From assembly GCA_027014125.1 (NCBI GenBank), contig JALWEI010000012.1, positions 1 through 45,323 on the forward strand: 45,323 nucleotides of DNA, given 5' to 3'. A program made the translations under genes and the position numbers. This DNA comes from Acidilobaceae archaeon (GTDB lineage: Archaea > Thermoproteota > Thermoprotei_A > Sulfolobales > Acidilobaceae). Under the pieces are notes generated by a model. That model saw nothing but the letters and a program-made list of their open reading frames with translations, had not been told where the DNA came from and ran no database searches. Shown here piece after piece: positions 6,967 through 15,093 of this stretch (its first letter is position 1; the number at the start of each line of letters is the position of its first letter).

Positions 6967-9900
6967 TTGTCTCAATTAACACGCAAGATATCAAGGAGAG
7001 ACTTCCTGAAAACCTTAATGGCCGCTGGTGTAGTTGCAACGGCTGGCGGAGTCGCCACAACACTAGGTAAGACCAAGTACTTCCAAGAGATCGGGGAGCC
7101 TGCCAAGACCTACCCGCAGGAGTATAGGAACTGGGAGGACATGTATAGGCAGCGCTGGCAGTATGACAAGGTTGCTAGGTCAACCCACGGCGTTAACTGT
7201 ACCGGCTCCTGCTCATGGTTCGTCTACGTCAAGGACGGCATAGTCGCCTGGGAGATCCAAGCCGATGACTATCCCGAGATCAGCGCGCACCTACCCAACT
7301 ACGAGCCCAGGGGATGCCCCAGGGGCGCCTCATTCAGCTGGTACCTATACTCATCACTAAGAGTAAAATACCCATACGTGAGGAAGCCCCTCCTAGAGCT
7401 GTGGAGGGAGGCCAGGAGTAAGTACAACGATCCAGTGGAGGCCTGGAAGAGCATAGTAAGTGACCCGGAGAAGAGGAACAAGTACATAAGGGCGAGGGGT
7501 CTAGGAGGCTGGGTCAGGTCAAGCTGGGACGAGGTCCTAGAGATAATAGCAGCTGCCCTAATACACACCATAAAGGAGTATGGCCCCGACAGGATATTCG
7601 GCTTCACCCCAATACCCGCAATGAGCCCACTGAGCTACGCCTCCGGAGCCAGGTTCATAGAGATGATTGGAGGCTCAATGGGCAGCTTCTACGACTGGTA
7701 CGCCGACCTGCCGCCAGCCAGCCCCCAGGTTTGGGGCGAGCAGACAGACGTGCCAGAGAGTGCTGACTGGTACAATGCAGCATACATAATAAACATGGGT
7801 ACAAACATACCCCTAACCAGGACGCCGGACGCACACTTCTTCACCGAGGTCAGGTACAAGGGCACCAAGATAGTGGTTGTGAGCCCCGACTTCAGCGAGC
7901 ACACCAGGTTCGCGGACGTGTGGGTCCCCGCCAAGGAGGGCACCGATGGGGCCCTCGCAATGGCCATGGCACACGTGATACTGAAAGAGTTCCACGTCGA
8001 CAACGAGTACGACTACTTCAAGGACTATGTCAAGAGGTTCACAGACCTACCATTCCTAGTCAAGCTAGAGAAGAAGGGCAACGAGTACAAGGCAGGCAAG
8101 TTCCTGAGGCTATCCGACCTAGACCCCAGCGAGTACGCCCACCCGGACTACGGCCAGGAGGAGAACCAGGAGTGGAAGTTCCTAGTCTACGACACTAGGA
8201 GCGGGAAGGTGAGGCTTGTCAACGGGTCAATAGGCTACAGGTGGGACAACAAGAACACGGGCAAGTGGAACCTGGACCTGGCAGACCCGGTCACGGGCGA
8301 CGAGGTAGACCCAGCCCTAACCTTCATAGACATGAGTGACGACGTAGTTCCCGTGAAGTTCCCATTCTTCGGCCCACTATTCGACTCCTCAGACTACACA
8401 GTTAGGAACGTACCCGTGAAGAGGGTTAAGACAAAGGATGGCGAGGTCCTAGTAACCACCGTGTTCGACCTGCTAGCCGCGTACCTAGGCGTAGACAGGG
8501 GACTAGGAGGCGACTACCCGAAGAGCTATGACGACCCCAAGCCCTTCACGCCAGCATGGCAGGAGGACATAACCGGGGTCTCAAGGGAGCTAGTCATAAG
8601 GATCGCGAGGGAGTTCGCCGAGACCGCCGTGAAGACCAAGGGCAGGGTAATGATAATGCTGGGCCCAGGAGTAAACCACTGGTACCACACCGACCTATAC
8701 TACAGGAGCATACTCATGCTAATCAAGCTAACCGGCGCCGAGGGCAGGAACGGCGGAGGCTGGGCCCACTACGTCGGCCAGGAGAAGATAAGGACCATAG
8801 CTGGATGGGCAAAGCTAGCCTTCGCCCTAGACTGGATGAAGCCCCCGAGGCACCAGAACAGCCCCAGCTTCTACTACGTCCACACCGACCAGTGGAGATA
8901 CGACAACATGGAGGTAAGGTACATAGCGCCCGGTGACGCAGATATCCAAGGCAAGATCAAGTGCAACCACCCGATGGACTGCAACGTGATCGCCGCAAGG
9001 CTAGGATGGCTACCATTCTACCCGCAGTTCAACAAGAGCCCGATAAAGCTAGTGGAGGAGGCTAAGGCACAGGGCAAGGACCCGATCCAGTACGTTGCCG
9101 AGCAGCTAAAGGAGGGCAAGCTCAAGCTTGCGATAGAGGATCCGGATGCGCCTGAGAACTGGGTAAGGGTAATGTTCGTGTGGAGAGCCAACATACTCGG
9201 CTCAAGCAGCAAGGGCCACGAGTACTTCCTGAAGCACTTCCTCGGAAGCCCGATGAGCAGCGTGATGGCCCAGGAGGTGGCTAAGGGTAAGGTAAAGGAG
9301 GCAGTATGGAGAGACCCTGCACCGGAGGGTAAGCTAGACCTACTGGTAGCCATAGACTTCAGGATGGCCACAACCCCAATCTACGCAGATATAGTCCTCC
9401 CGGCAGCCACCTGGTATGAGAAGTATGACCTGAGCATGACTGACATGCACACGTTCATACACCCATTCACGCCAGCAGTAGACCCACTATGGGAGTCAAA
9501 GACCGACTGGCAGATATTCCTGGAGCTGGCCAAGAAGTTCAGCGAGCTAGCTGAGAAGCACTTCCCCGAGCCAGTGGAGGACATCGTTGCAAGGGCTCTC
9601 TGGCACGATACGGCTATGGAGATAGCGCAGCCCTATGGAGAGGTGAAGGACTGGAGGAAGGGTGAGATCGATCCTATACCAGGCAAGACCATGTGGGACC
9701 TGAAGGTAGTCAAGAGGGACTACAAGAACGTGTACCACATGTACAGGAGCCTAGGCCCAGGAGCCAAGGCCGCTGGCGCTAAGGGTGTATCCTACAAGAC
9801 CGACGACGTCTACGAGGAGCTGAAGGCAAGGTTCGGCACAGTATACAACCCCGTATGTCCAGACGGGTGCCCGGACATAGAGTTCGATAAGAACGCTGCC

Positions 9901-10821
9901 GAGGCTATAATGGCGCTGAGCCCAGAGGCCAACGGTAAGCTACAGCTACGCGCCTTCAGCTCCCTAGTGCCCAAGACGGGTAAGGACCTGCCGAAGATGC
10001 TGATCGAGAAGGACGCCTACAACCCCGAGGAGATCAGGTTCGACGACATAGTCAGGCAGCCCAGGAGGGCACACACCAGCCCGATGTGGAGTGGCATAGA
10101 GTCCCCAGGCAGGGCATACGCGCCATTCACTATAAACACCGAGATGGGAGTACCCTGGAGGACCCTGACTGGCAGGCAGCACTTCTACATAGACCACGAC
10201 TGGTTCATAGAGATGGGAGAGGCGCTACCCACGTACAAGCCTCCGCTGGACATGATAAGCCTAGGCTCACTAAGCAATGTCGCCGCTAAGCTGGGGATAA
10301 AGCCAAATGGCAATTACAGGGTGGAGGCCAACGGTAAGAGGTACCTAGTGCTAAGGTACCTGACACCCCACGGTAAGTGGAACATACACAGCGAGTTCTG
10401 GGACAACCTGAGGATGCTAACCCTCTTCAGGGGAGGCCAGGTGGTGTGGCTAAACGACGAGGACGCCAAGTGGGCGGGTATAAGCGACAACGACTGGATA
10501 GAGGTAGTCAACGACAACGGGGCAGTGGTAGCTAGGGTCGCCACCAGCCCAAGGATACCAAAGGGAGTGGCGATAATGTACCACGCACAGGAGAGGCACA
10601 TCTACACCAGGAGGAGCAAGCTGACAGGGAAGAAGGGAGGTATACACAACAGCCCGACAAAGGTAGACCTGAAGCCGACCAAGATGGTTGGAGGCTACGG
10701 CCAGCTGAGCTACTTCTTCAACTACTACGGGCCCACCGGGGTCAACAGGGACACAATGGTAGTTGTTTACCTCCACGAGAAGATGGGTTCACTCCTCACC
10801 CAGGGTAATGGAGGGAGGTGA
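6967..10821 (+). CDS. narG: Respiratory nitrate reductase catalytic subunit NarG, Tat-exported
   Basis: Molybdenum bis-pterin enzyme reducing nitrate to nitrite in anaerobic respiration. About 1284 aa. A twin-arginine signal (SRRDFLK, residues 9-15, then a hydrophobic stretch) shows export, so the active site faces outside as in other archaeal Nar enzymes. The FS0 iron-sulphur ligands are H74, C78, C82 and C117 (HGVNCTGSCSW and EPRGCPRGAS), and D247 in YADLPPASP corresponds to the Mo-binding Asp222 of E. coli. GEQTDVPESADWYN and TRTPDAHFFTEVRYKGTK are near-identical to bacterial NarG. I chose TTG 6967 because AGGGTGAG ends seven bases upstream and it gives a short Tat signal; TTG 6937 and GTG 6955 are alternatives. 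First gene of the nar operon. Codon choice is strongly biased, which suggests high expression. Confidence 0.96.
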   Translation: MSQLTRKISRRDFLKTLMAAGVVATAGGVATTLGKTKYFQEIGEPAKTYPQEYRNWEDMYRQRWQYDKVARSTHGVNCTGSCSWFVYVKDGIVAWEIQADDYPEISAHLPNYEPRGCPRGASFSWYLYSSLRVKYPYVRKPLLELWREARSKYNDPVEAWKSIVSDPEKRNKYIRARGLGGWVRSSWDEVLEIIAAALIHTIKEYGPDRIFGFTPIPAMSPLSYASGARFIEMIGGSMGSFYDWYADLPPASPQVWGEQTDVPESADWYNAAYIINMGTNIPLTRTPDAHFFTEVRYKGTKIVVVSPDFSEHTRFADVWVPAKEGTDGALAMAMAHVILKEFHVDNEYDYFKDYVKRFTDLPFLVKLEKKGNEYKAGKFLRLSDLDPSEYAHPDYGQEENQEWKFLVYDTRSGKVRLVNGSIGYRWDNKNTGKWNLDLADPVTGDEVDPALTFIDMSDDVVPVKFPFFGPLFDSSDYTVRNVPVKRVKTKDGEVLVTTVFDLLAAYLGVDRGLGGDYPKSYDDPKPFTPAWQEDITGVSRELVIRIAREFAETAVKTKGRVMIMLGPGVNHWYHTDLYYRSILMLIKLTGAEGRNGGGWAHYVGQEKIRTIAGWAKLAFALDWMKPPRHQNSPSFYYVHTDQWRYDNMEVRYIAPGDADIQGKIKCNHPMDCNVIAARLGWLPFYPQFNKSPIKLVEEAKAQGKDPIQYVAEQLKEGKLKLAIEDPDAPENWVRVMFVWRANILGSSSKGHEYFLKHFLGSPMSSVMAQEVAKGKVKEAVWRDPAPEGKLDLLVAIDFRMATTPIYADIVLPAATWYEKYDLSMTDMHTFIHPFTPAVDPLWESKTDWQIFLELAKKFSELAEKHFPEPVEDIVARALWHDTAMEIAQPYGEVKDWRKGEIDPIPGKTMWDLKVVKRDYKNVYHMYRSLGPGAKAAGAKGVSYKTDDVYEELKARFGTVYNPVCPDGCPDIEFDKNAAEAIMALSPEANGKLQLRAFSSLVPKTGKDLPKMLIEKDAYNPEEIRFDDIVRQPRRAHTSPMWSGIESPGRAYAPFTINTEMGVPWRTLTGRQHFYIDHDWFIEMGEALPTYKPPLDMISLGSLSNVAAKLGIKPNGNYRVEANGKRYLVLRYLTPHGKWNIHSEFWDNLRMLTLFRGGQVVWLNDEDAKWAGISDNDWIEVVNDNGAVVARVATSPRIPKGVAIMYHAQERHIYTRRSKLTGKKGGIHNSPTKVDLKPTKMVGGYGQLSYFFNYYGPTGVNRDTMVVVYLHEKMGSLLTQGNGGR

Positions 10822-10827
10822 TGAGGA

Positions 10828-12240
10828 GTGGTGAGGGCCCAGATCTCCATGGTCATGGTCCTGGACAAGTGTATCGGATGCCACACCTGTAGCATAACCT
10901 GTAAGCACGTGTGGACCAACAGGGAGGGCCAAGAGTACGCCTGGTGGAACAACGTAGAGACTAGGCCAGGAGTAGGCTACCCCCACAGGTGGGAGGACCA
11001 GGAGAAGTACGGCGGCGGCTGGGTTGCTGATAACGGCAAGCTGAAGCTGAGAATGGAGGTAATGAAGAAGAGGGACCCGCCGAAGATGGAGGACTACTAC
11101 ATACCCTTCGACTACGACTACGACAAGCTATTCGACGAGAACGTGCAGCAGGAGCAGCCCAGCGCCAACCCAGTCAACATGATCACCGGCGAGAGGATGG
11201 ACGTGAAGTGGGGCCCCAACTGGGACGACGACCTGGCTGGAGGAGACATCTACGCCAGGATGGACCCCAACTGGAAGGTGCTAGAGAAGGAGATAACCCT
11301 AAACTTCAAGGACGTGTTCATGTTCTACCTACCCAGGATATGCAACCACTGCCTCAACCCAGCATGCCTCTACGCGTGCCCCAGGAAGAGTATCTACAAG
11401 AGGGAGGAGGACGGAGTAGTACTAATAGACCAGAACAGGTGCCGCGGCTACAGGCTCTGCGTCACAGCATGCCCATACAAGAAGGTATACTACAATTGGA
11501 AGACTGGTAAGAGCGAGAAGTGTATACTATGCTACCCCAGGCTGGAGACAGGGCAGGCCACCGTATGTACAGTCTCATGTGTAGGCAAGGTTAGGTACAT
11601 GGGTGTCGTGCTATACGACGAGACTAGGATAGAGGAGGTGGCCAACGTACCCGACGATAAGCTGGTGGAGTTCCAGAGGAGCCTGATACTAGACCCCTTC
11701 GACCCCCAGGTAATAAGGGAGGCCAGGGAGGCGGGTATACCGGATAACTACATAAAGGCCGCGCAGAAGAGCCCCGTATACTACATGTTCAAGAAGTGGG
11801 AGCTAGCCCTACCACTACACCCAGAGTACAGAACCCTACCCATGGTATTCTACGTGCCACCACTAAACCCCGTCATAACAGCCCTAGACAGGAGGGGCAA
11901 GTACATGGCTGAATACAAGAACATACTACCAACCATAGACGAGCTCAGGGTGCCGATAAGGTACCTGGCAAGCCTATTCTCAGCAGGCAACGAGGAGGAG
12001 GTAAGGAAGAGCCTCAAGAAGCTACTGGCGATCAGAGAGTACTTCAGGCTGATAGAGGTAGAGGGCCTCAGCAAGATGGAGGCCAGCAAGGTCCTAGCCG
12101 ACCAGGGCCTCAGCATAGAGGATGCAGAGCTGATGTACAAGTGGCTGGCCCTAGGCAGGGAGAGGTGGACCATACCCACAGCCCAGAAGGTCAAGGTAGG
12201 AAGGATGAGCCACATGAAGAAGAAGGGCAGGAGAAGGTAG
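10828..12240 (+). CDS. narH: Nitrate reductase iron-sulphur subunit NarH
   Basis: Electron-transfer partner of NarG carrying four Fe-S clusters. Cys groups visible in 470 aa: C15-x2-C18-x2-C21-x3-C25; C172-x2-C175-x4-C180-x3-C184; C205-x5-C211-x3-C215; C232-x2-C235, C247 and C251. In E. coli NarH the third group has Trp in place of one Cys and binds a [3Fe-4S] cluster; here the position is Tyr208 (CRGYRLC), so a 3Fe cluster is still expected. GKSEKCILCYPRLETGQ is closely conserved. The start is GTG 10828 or 10831, with GGAGGTGAT overlapping the narG stop codon, implying coupled translation. It has no signal peptide and presumably travels out attached to NarG. Confidence 0.95.
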   Translation: MVRAQISMVMVLDKCIGCHTCSITCKHVWTNREGQEYAWWNNVETRPGVGYPHRWEDQEKYGGGWVADNGKLKLRMEVMKKRDPPKMEDYYIPFDYDYDKLFDENVQQEQPSANPVNMITGERMDVKWGPNWDDDLAGGDIYARMDPNWKVLEKEITLNFKDVFMFYLPRICNHCLNPACLYACPRKSIYKREEDGVVLIDQNRCRGYRLCVTACPYKKVYYNWKTGKSEKCILCYPRLETGQATVCTVSCVGKVRYMGVVLYDETRIEEVANVPDDKLVEFQRSLILDPFDPQVIREAREAGIPDNYIKAAQKSPVYYMFKKWELALPLHPEYRTLPMVFYVPPLNPVITALDRRGKYMAEYKNILPTIDELRVPIRYLASLFSAGNEEEVRKSLKKLLAIREYFRLIEVEGLSKMEASKVLADQGLSIEDAELMYKWLALGRERWTIPTAQKVKVGRMSHMKKKGRRR

Positions 12241-12255
12241 GCCTGGGGGTGGATC

Positions 12256-13254
12256 GTGGTGGACAAGAGGTACAGGATGGCGGCCCTCATCGGCGTCCTA
12301 CTCATATTCGCGGCCTCAACCCTAGCGGTGATGGGCATAGTACCCGTCACCGCCCAAACCAACGCCTATACGGCCAAGTACGTGCAGGGCCCAATACCAC
12401 TAGACCCCACAGCTGGACTATGGCAACAGGCGGAGAAGGGTAACGCCGTCCTAGTTGCACAGCTGCTAACCTACCCCCAGAGGCTGGACACCCAGCCCAG
12501 GCAGGTTAGCTATGCCGCCGTGAGCAATGGGACACACTTCGCAATATACCTAGAGTGGAGCGATGAGACTGAGGACGTGCCCCAGCTAGGGGCACTAGAC
12601 CAGTTCCCGGACGCCGCAGCAGTACAGTTCCCCGTGATGGCTGGGGAGCAGCCATACGTGTGCATGGGAATGCCCGATAACCCCGTGAACATAGTAATGT
12701 GGAGCGCCGATGGAAAAGTAGAAAACCTAGTAGCTGGCAGCGGCTATGGAACCAAGGGACAGCAGGAGCAGCAGGCTAGGGGCCTCCACAAGACACCCAC
12801 AAGCCCCATAGTCAAGCTACCGCCCGAGGAGCAGATATGGACCGCCTCAGCAAGCTACAGTGATGGCAAGTGGAGGGTGATACTAGTACGCCCCACCGGA
12901 GGGGTAGGCAGCTTCACCCCCAGCCTAGACCCCGGTAGCGAGGTTAGCATAGCATTCGCCCTATGGGACGGCTCCAAGTACGAGAGGGCAGGATCAAAGG
13001 TTACCAGCGGCTGGATGACCCTCAAGCTAGAGGCCCCCGCGGGGGCAGCAGCGGTTGAGACCGTGACGGTTACCGAGACCCAGGCAGCCGGTACTGTGAC
13101 CCAGACCGTGACGCAGACTGCAACGGTGACCGAGACCATCGCGGCTGCCACTGGCTCCGTGAAGGCGGCTATAGTAGGGTTCCTGGCCGCCCTAGTGATT
13201 GCAATAATAATGCTAGCCCTACTGTATAGGAAAGGTGCGCTAAAGGGTGTCTAG
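12256..13254 (+). CDS. Secreted haem b-binding gamma-type subunit (EbdC/NarC-like), C-terminally anchored
   Basis: Predicted haem subunit of the exported nitrate reductase, belonging to the ethylbenzene-dehydrogenase gamma family that accompanies periplasmic DMSO-reductase-type enzymes. Order in 332 aa: signal peptide (about 1-34, ending near VTAQ), a beta-rich haem domain with VSYAAVSNGTHFAIYLEWSD and FPVMAGEQPYVCMGMPDNP (a Met here could be an axial ligand as in EbdC), then a low-complexity Thr/Val-rich stalk (about 270-300, repeats of TVT), and a C-terminal membrane helix (about 303-323) followed by basic RKGALK. The chain therefore sits outside, tethered to the membrane. Start GTG 12256, with GGGGTGGATC just before it. 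It follows narH by 15 bases. Confidence 0.82.
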   Translation: MVDKRYRMAALIGVLLIFAASTLAVMGIVPVTAQTNAYTAKYVQGPIPLDPTAGLWQQAEKGNAVLVAQLLTYPQRLDTQPRQVSYAAVSNGTHFAIYLEWSDETEDVPQLGALDQFPDAAAVQFPVMAGEQPYVCMGMPDNPVNIVMWSADGKVENLVAGSGYGTKGQQEQQARGLHKTPTSPIVKLPPEEQIWTASASYSDGKWRVILVRPTGGVGSFTPSLDPGSEVSIAFALWDGSKYERAGSKVTSGWMTLKLEAPAGAAAVETVTVTETQAAGTVTQTVTQTATVTETIAAATGSVKAAIVGFLAALVIAIIMLALLYRKGALKGV

Positions 13255-14050
13255 GAGCCAGGCTGGAGGGAGCGATACTAAACACAGGATTTTTTCCCTA
13301 CCCAATCTTCCACCCAGCCTCTCTTTGCTCAAACCGGTTCTAGCACAGGTCATAGCGCTGGTCTACGCTCTGGAGCTTATCGTGAATAGGACCCTCTATA
13401 GGATACTCGTATTCATGCCTCCCAGCATATCCAGGCCAATGGCCCTGGTCGTGGATAGCCTTGGAAGGGTATTCATTGTGCTCACAATAATCCTTCCCCT
13501 GGCACTGCTAGCCATGGCCTCACCAGTATACCACACGCTACTCTACCTAGCAGCACTCATCCTTGACTATGGCGGCGTGGTTAAGCTTAGCCTAGCCCTC
13601 CTAGCTACCGCACTAGTGCTCGTGTACAGGGACCGCAGCAGGGTGCTTGAGGCCCTCCTGCTAGTCCTTATGGCTATCCACCCCTACATAGATGCTCCTG
13701 CCTTGGTCTATGCAGCTAACCTGCTTTGGCTGGTAGTTCCTATACCTGCCATTATACTGAGGGGGGCTAGGCTGAGGTGGCTGGGTGTAAGCCTGCCCCT
13801 GGCACTAGTGCTCCTCTACGGTATCTACAGGAACCCCTATATTACTGGCCAGGTGTTCATATTTGCCATGAACCTGGTGAGTCCCTGGCTGCTTCCCCCA
13901 GCCATAGTACTGTACTCTCTATCCCCGTCTCCAGCCAGGATATCGCTCCTACTAACCGGGCCCCTGCTCCAGCTATCAAACCAGGTGCTAGTTATAGCCT
14001 CCACATACTCCTACGAGCTATGGGGTGGAGAAGGTGAGGGCCACTCTTAA
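13247..14050 (+). CDS. Multi-pass membrane protein of the nar operon, unknown function
   Basis: A 267-residue protein with about seven hydrophobic segments from residue 30 onward. I do not recognise a family. Its place between the haem subunit and NarJ suggests a membrane component of the nitrate reductase, in the slot a cytochrome b (NarI) would fill. Unlike NarI it shows only two His in or near membrane segments (VYHTLLY and AIHPYID), too few for two bis-His b haems. It could be a quinol-interacting or anchoring subunit, or a transporter. The start GTG 13247 overlaps the previous stop by 8 bases, and the 3' end overlaps the NarJ start. Codon use is less biased than in narGH. Confidence 0.75.
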   Translation: MSRSQAGGSDTKHRIFSLPNLPPSLSLLKPVLAQVIALVYALELIVNRTLYRILVFMPPSISRPMALVVDSLGRVFIVLTIILPLALLAMASPVYHTLLYLAALILDYGGVVKLSLALLATALVLVYRDRSRVLEALLLVLMAIHPYIDAPALVYAANLLWLVVPIPAIILRGARLRWLGVSLPLALVLLYGIYRNPYITGQVFIFAMNLVSPWLLPPAIVLYSLSPSPARISLLLTGPLLQLSNQVLVIASTYSYELWGGEGEGHS

Positions 14051-14564
14051 GGCGCTATCCATAATCTTCAGCTATCCAGACAGCGACCTGGCAGAGCTCA
14101 TAAATAGCCGGGGAGAGCTGGTGGAGGCGCTATCCAAGGAGGATCCGGAGGCTGCAAGGCTCATAGGAGAGCTACTGGACAGGCTCGCGGGGATGGAGGC
14201 CGATGTGACATACGTCTCCGTCTTCGAGGCGCCGGCCAAGTGTAGCTTATACGCCCACGAGTATATTATGAGGAATAAGCAGGAGGAGCTGGGCAGGTTC
14301 CTGCTAGAGCTGAAGGGAATATATAGGATCCACGGGGTTGATGTGCCCCTCAAGAAGGAGATACCCGACTTCCTGCCAGTCATGCTAGAGTTCCTAGCCC
14401 TACTCTATGACGTTAAGCGGGAGGAGGCATCTAGGTTCGCAAGGAAGTACCTCAAGAAGTGGATCCCCGAGCTGAGGGAGTGCCTGGAGAAGAATAATAG
14501 CCCCTACAGCCTGGCCGCTAGGGCCCTTGAGAGGGTGGTGGAGAGCATAGCCTCTACTCGGTAG
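14034..14564 (+). CDS. narJ: Nitrate reductase maturation chaperone NarJ (TorD family)
   Basis: Cytoplasmic chaperone that binds apo-NarG, assists molybdenum cofactor insertion and delays Tat export until folding is complete. The family pattern is clear: LKALSIIFSYPD at the N-terminus, YVSVFEAPAKCSLYAHEYI in the middle, and KEIPDFLPVMLEFLALLYD in the C-terminal half. The all-helical character and length of about 176 aa fit. GTG 14034 has GGGGTGG at 14022-14028, five bases upstream; GTG 14025 in the same frame is the alternative. Either start overlaps the membrane protein gene. The final 11 bases overlap the convergent EamA-type gene. Confidence 0.92.
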   Translation: MRATLKALSIIFSYPDSDLAELINSRGELVEALSKEDPEAARLIGELLDRLAGMEADVTYVSVFEAPAKCSLYAHEYIMRNKQEELGRFLLELKGIYRIHGVDVPLKKEIPDFLPVMLEFLALLYDVKREEASRFARKYLKKWIPELRECLEKNNSPYSLAARALERVVESIASTR

Positions 14565-14988
14565 ACAATAGTATTATTGCTACAACCGCTAGCAGTATGC
14601 CCACCCACTTCTTTGGGGCCACACTCTCGCCTAGCAGGTAGACCGAGAGGAGGGCTGTGAGTAGGGGGTATAGGGAGGTTAATGGTATAACAACTGAGGC
14701 CCTGCCCCCCGCCTCCAGGGACTTCACGAGGAATATGTAGCCTAGGGTGCCCGTGACGCCGGAGAGGAATGCTATTAGGGCTGGGGCGCCCTGGATCCGG
14801 GTGACCTCATCCCTGTGTATCAGCGCTATGAGTAGGACGAACAGGACTATAGCCGTGTTAGCGTAGACGTAGACCTGGTACCATTCTAGGCTGGAGGAGG
14901 CCTTCTTGAGTAGGACGCCCCAGAAGCCCCATAGTAGAAGGGTTGCCATGGAGTATAGTAGCCACTTCTCTACCTCCACTACTAGCAC
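14554..14988 (-). CDS. EamA-family membrane protein, half-size (five helices)
   Basis: A 144-residue protein containing a single EamA (DMT superfamily) domain: helices starting at WLLYSMATLLLWGFWGVLLKK, the Y-V-YANTAIVLFVLLIAL segment, ALIAFLSGVTGTLGYIFLVKSL, and the signature SLEAGGRASVVIPLTSLYPLLTALLSVYLLGE. The full-length family has two repeats (10 helices); one-repeat members work as dimers. Substrates in the superfamily are small metabolites; none can be assigned. GTG 14979 with GGGTG five bases upstream is an alternative start. It faces the nar operon and overlaps its end, so it is probably functionally separate. Confidence 0.85.
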   Translation of the reverse strand: MLVVEVEKWLLYSMATLLLWGFWGVLLKKASSSLEWYQVYVYANTAIVLFVLLIALIHRDEVTRIQGAPALIAFLSGVTGTLGYIFLVKSLEAGGRASVVIPLTSLYPLLTALLSVYLLGESVAPKKWVGILLAVVAIILLSTE

Positions 14989-15093
14989 CCCGAGGGTCCT
15001 TTGCTAGGGTTGAATTCTGGATGATAATAGTTGTGGGGTGTCCCGTATTATTTAGGGTGTTTAGAAAGAGTGGAGACGCCCCCGGGTTGGGGT

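Noticed and set aside
6914-7066. Short plus-strand ORF starting ATG 6914 upstream of narG
   Set aside because: Overlaps the narG Tat signal in another frame and ends after about 50 codons with no recognisable protein character or ribosome binding site.
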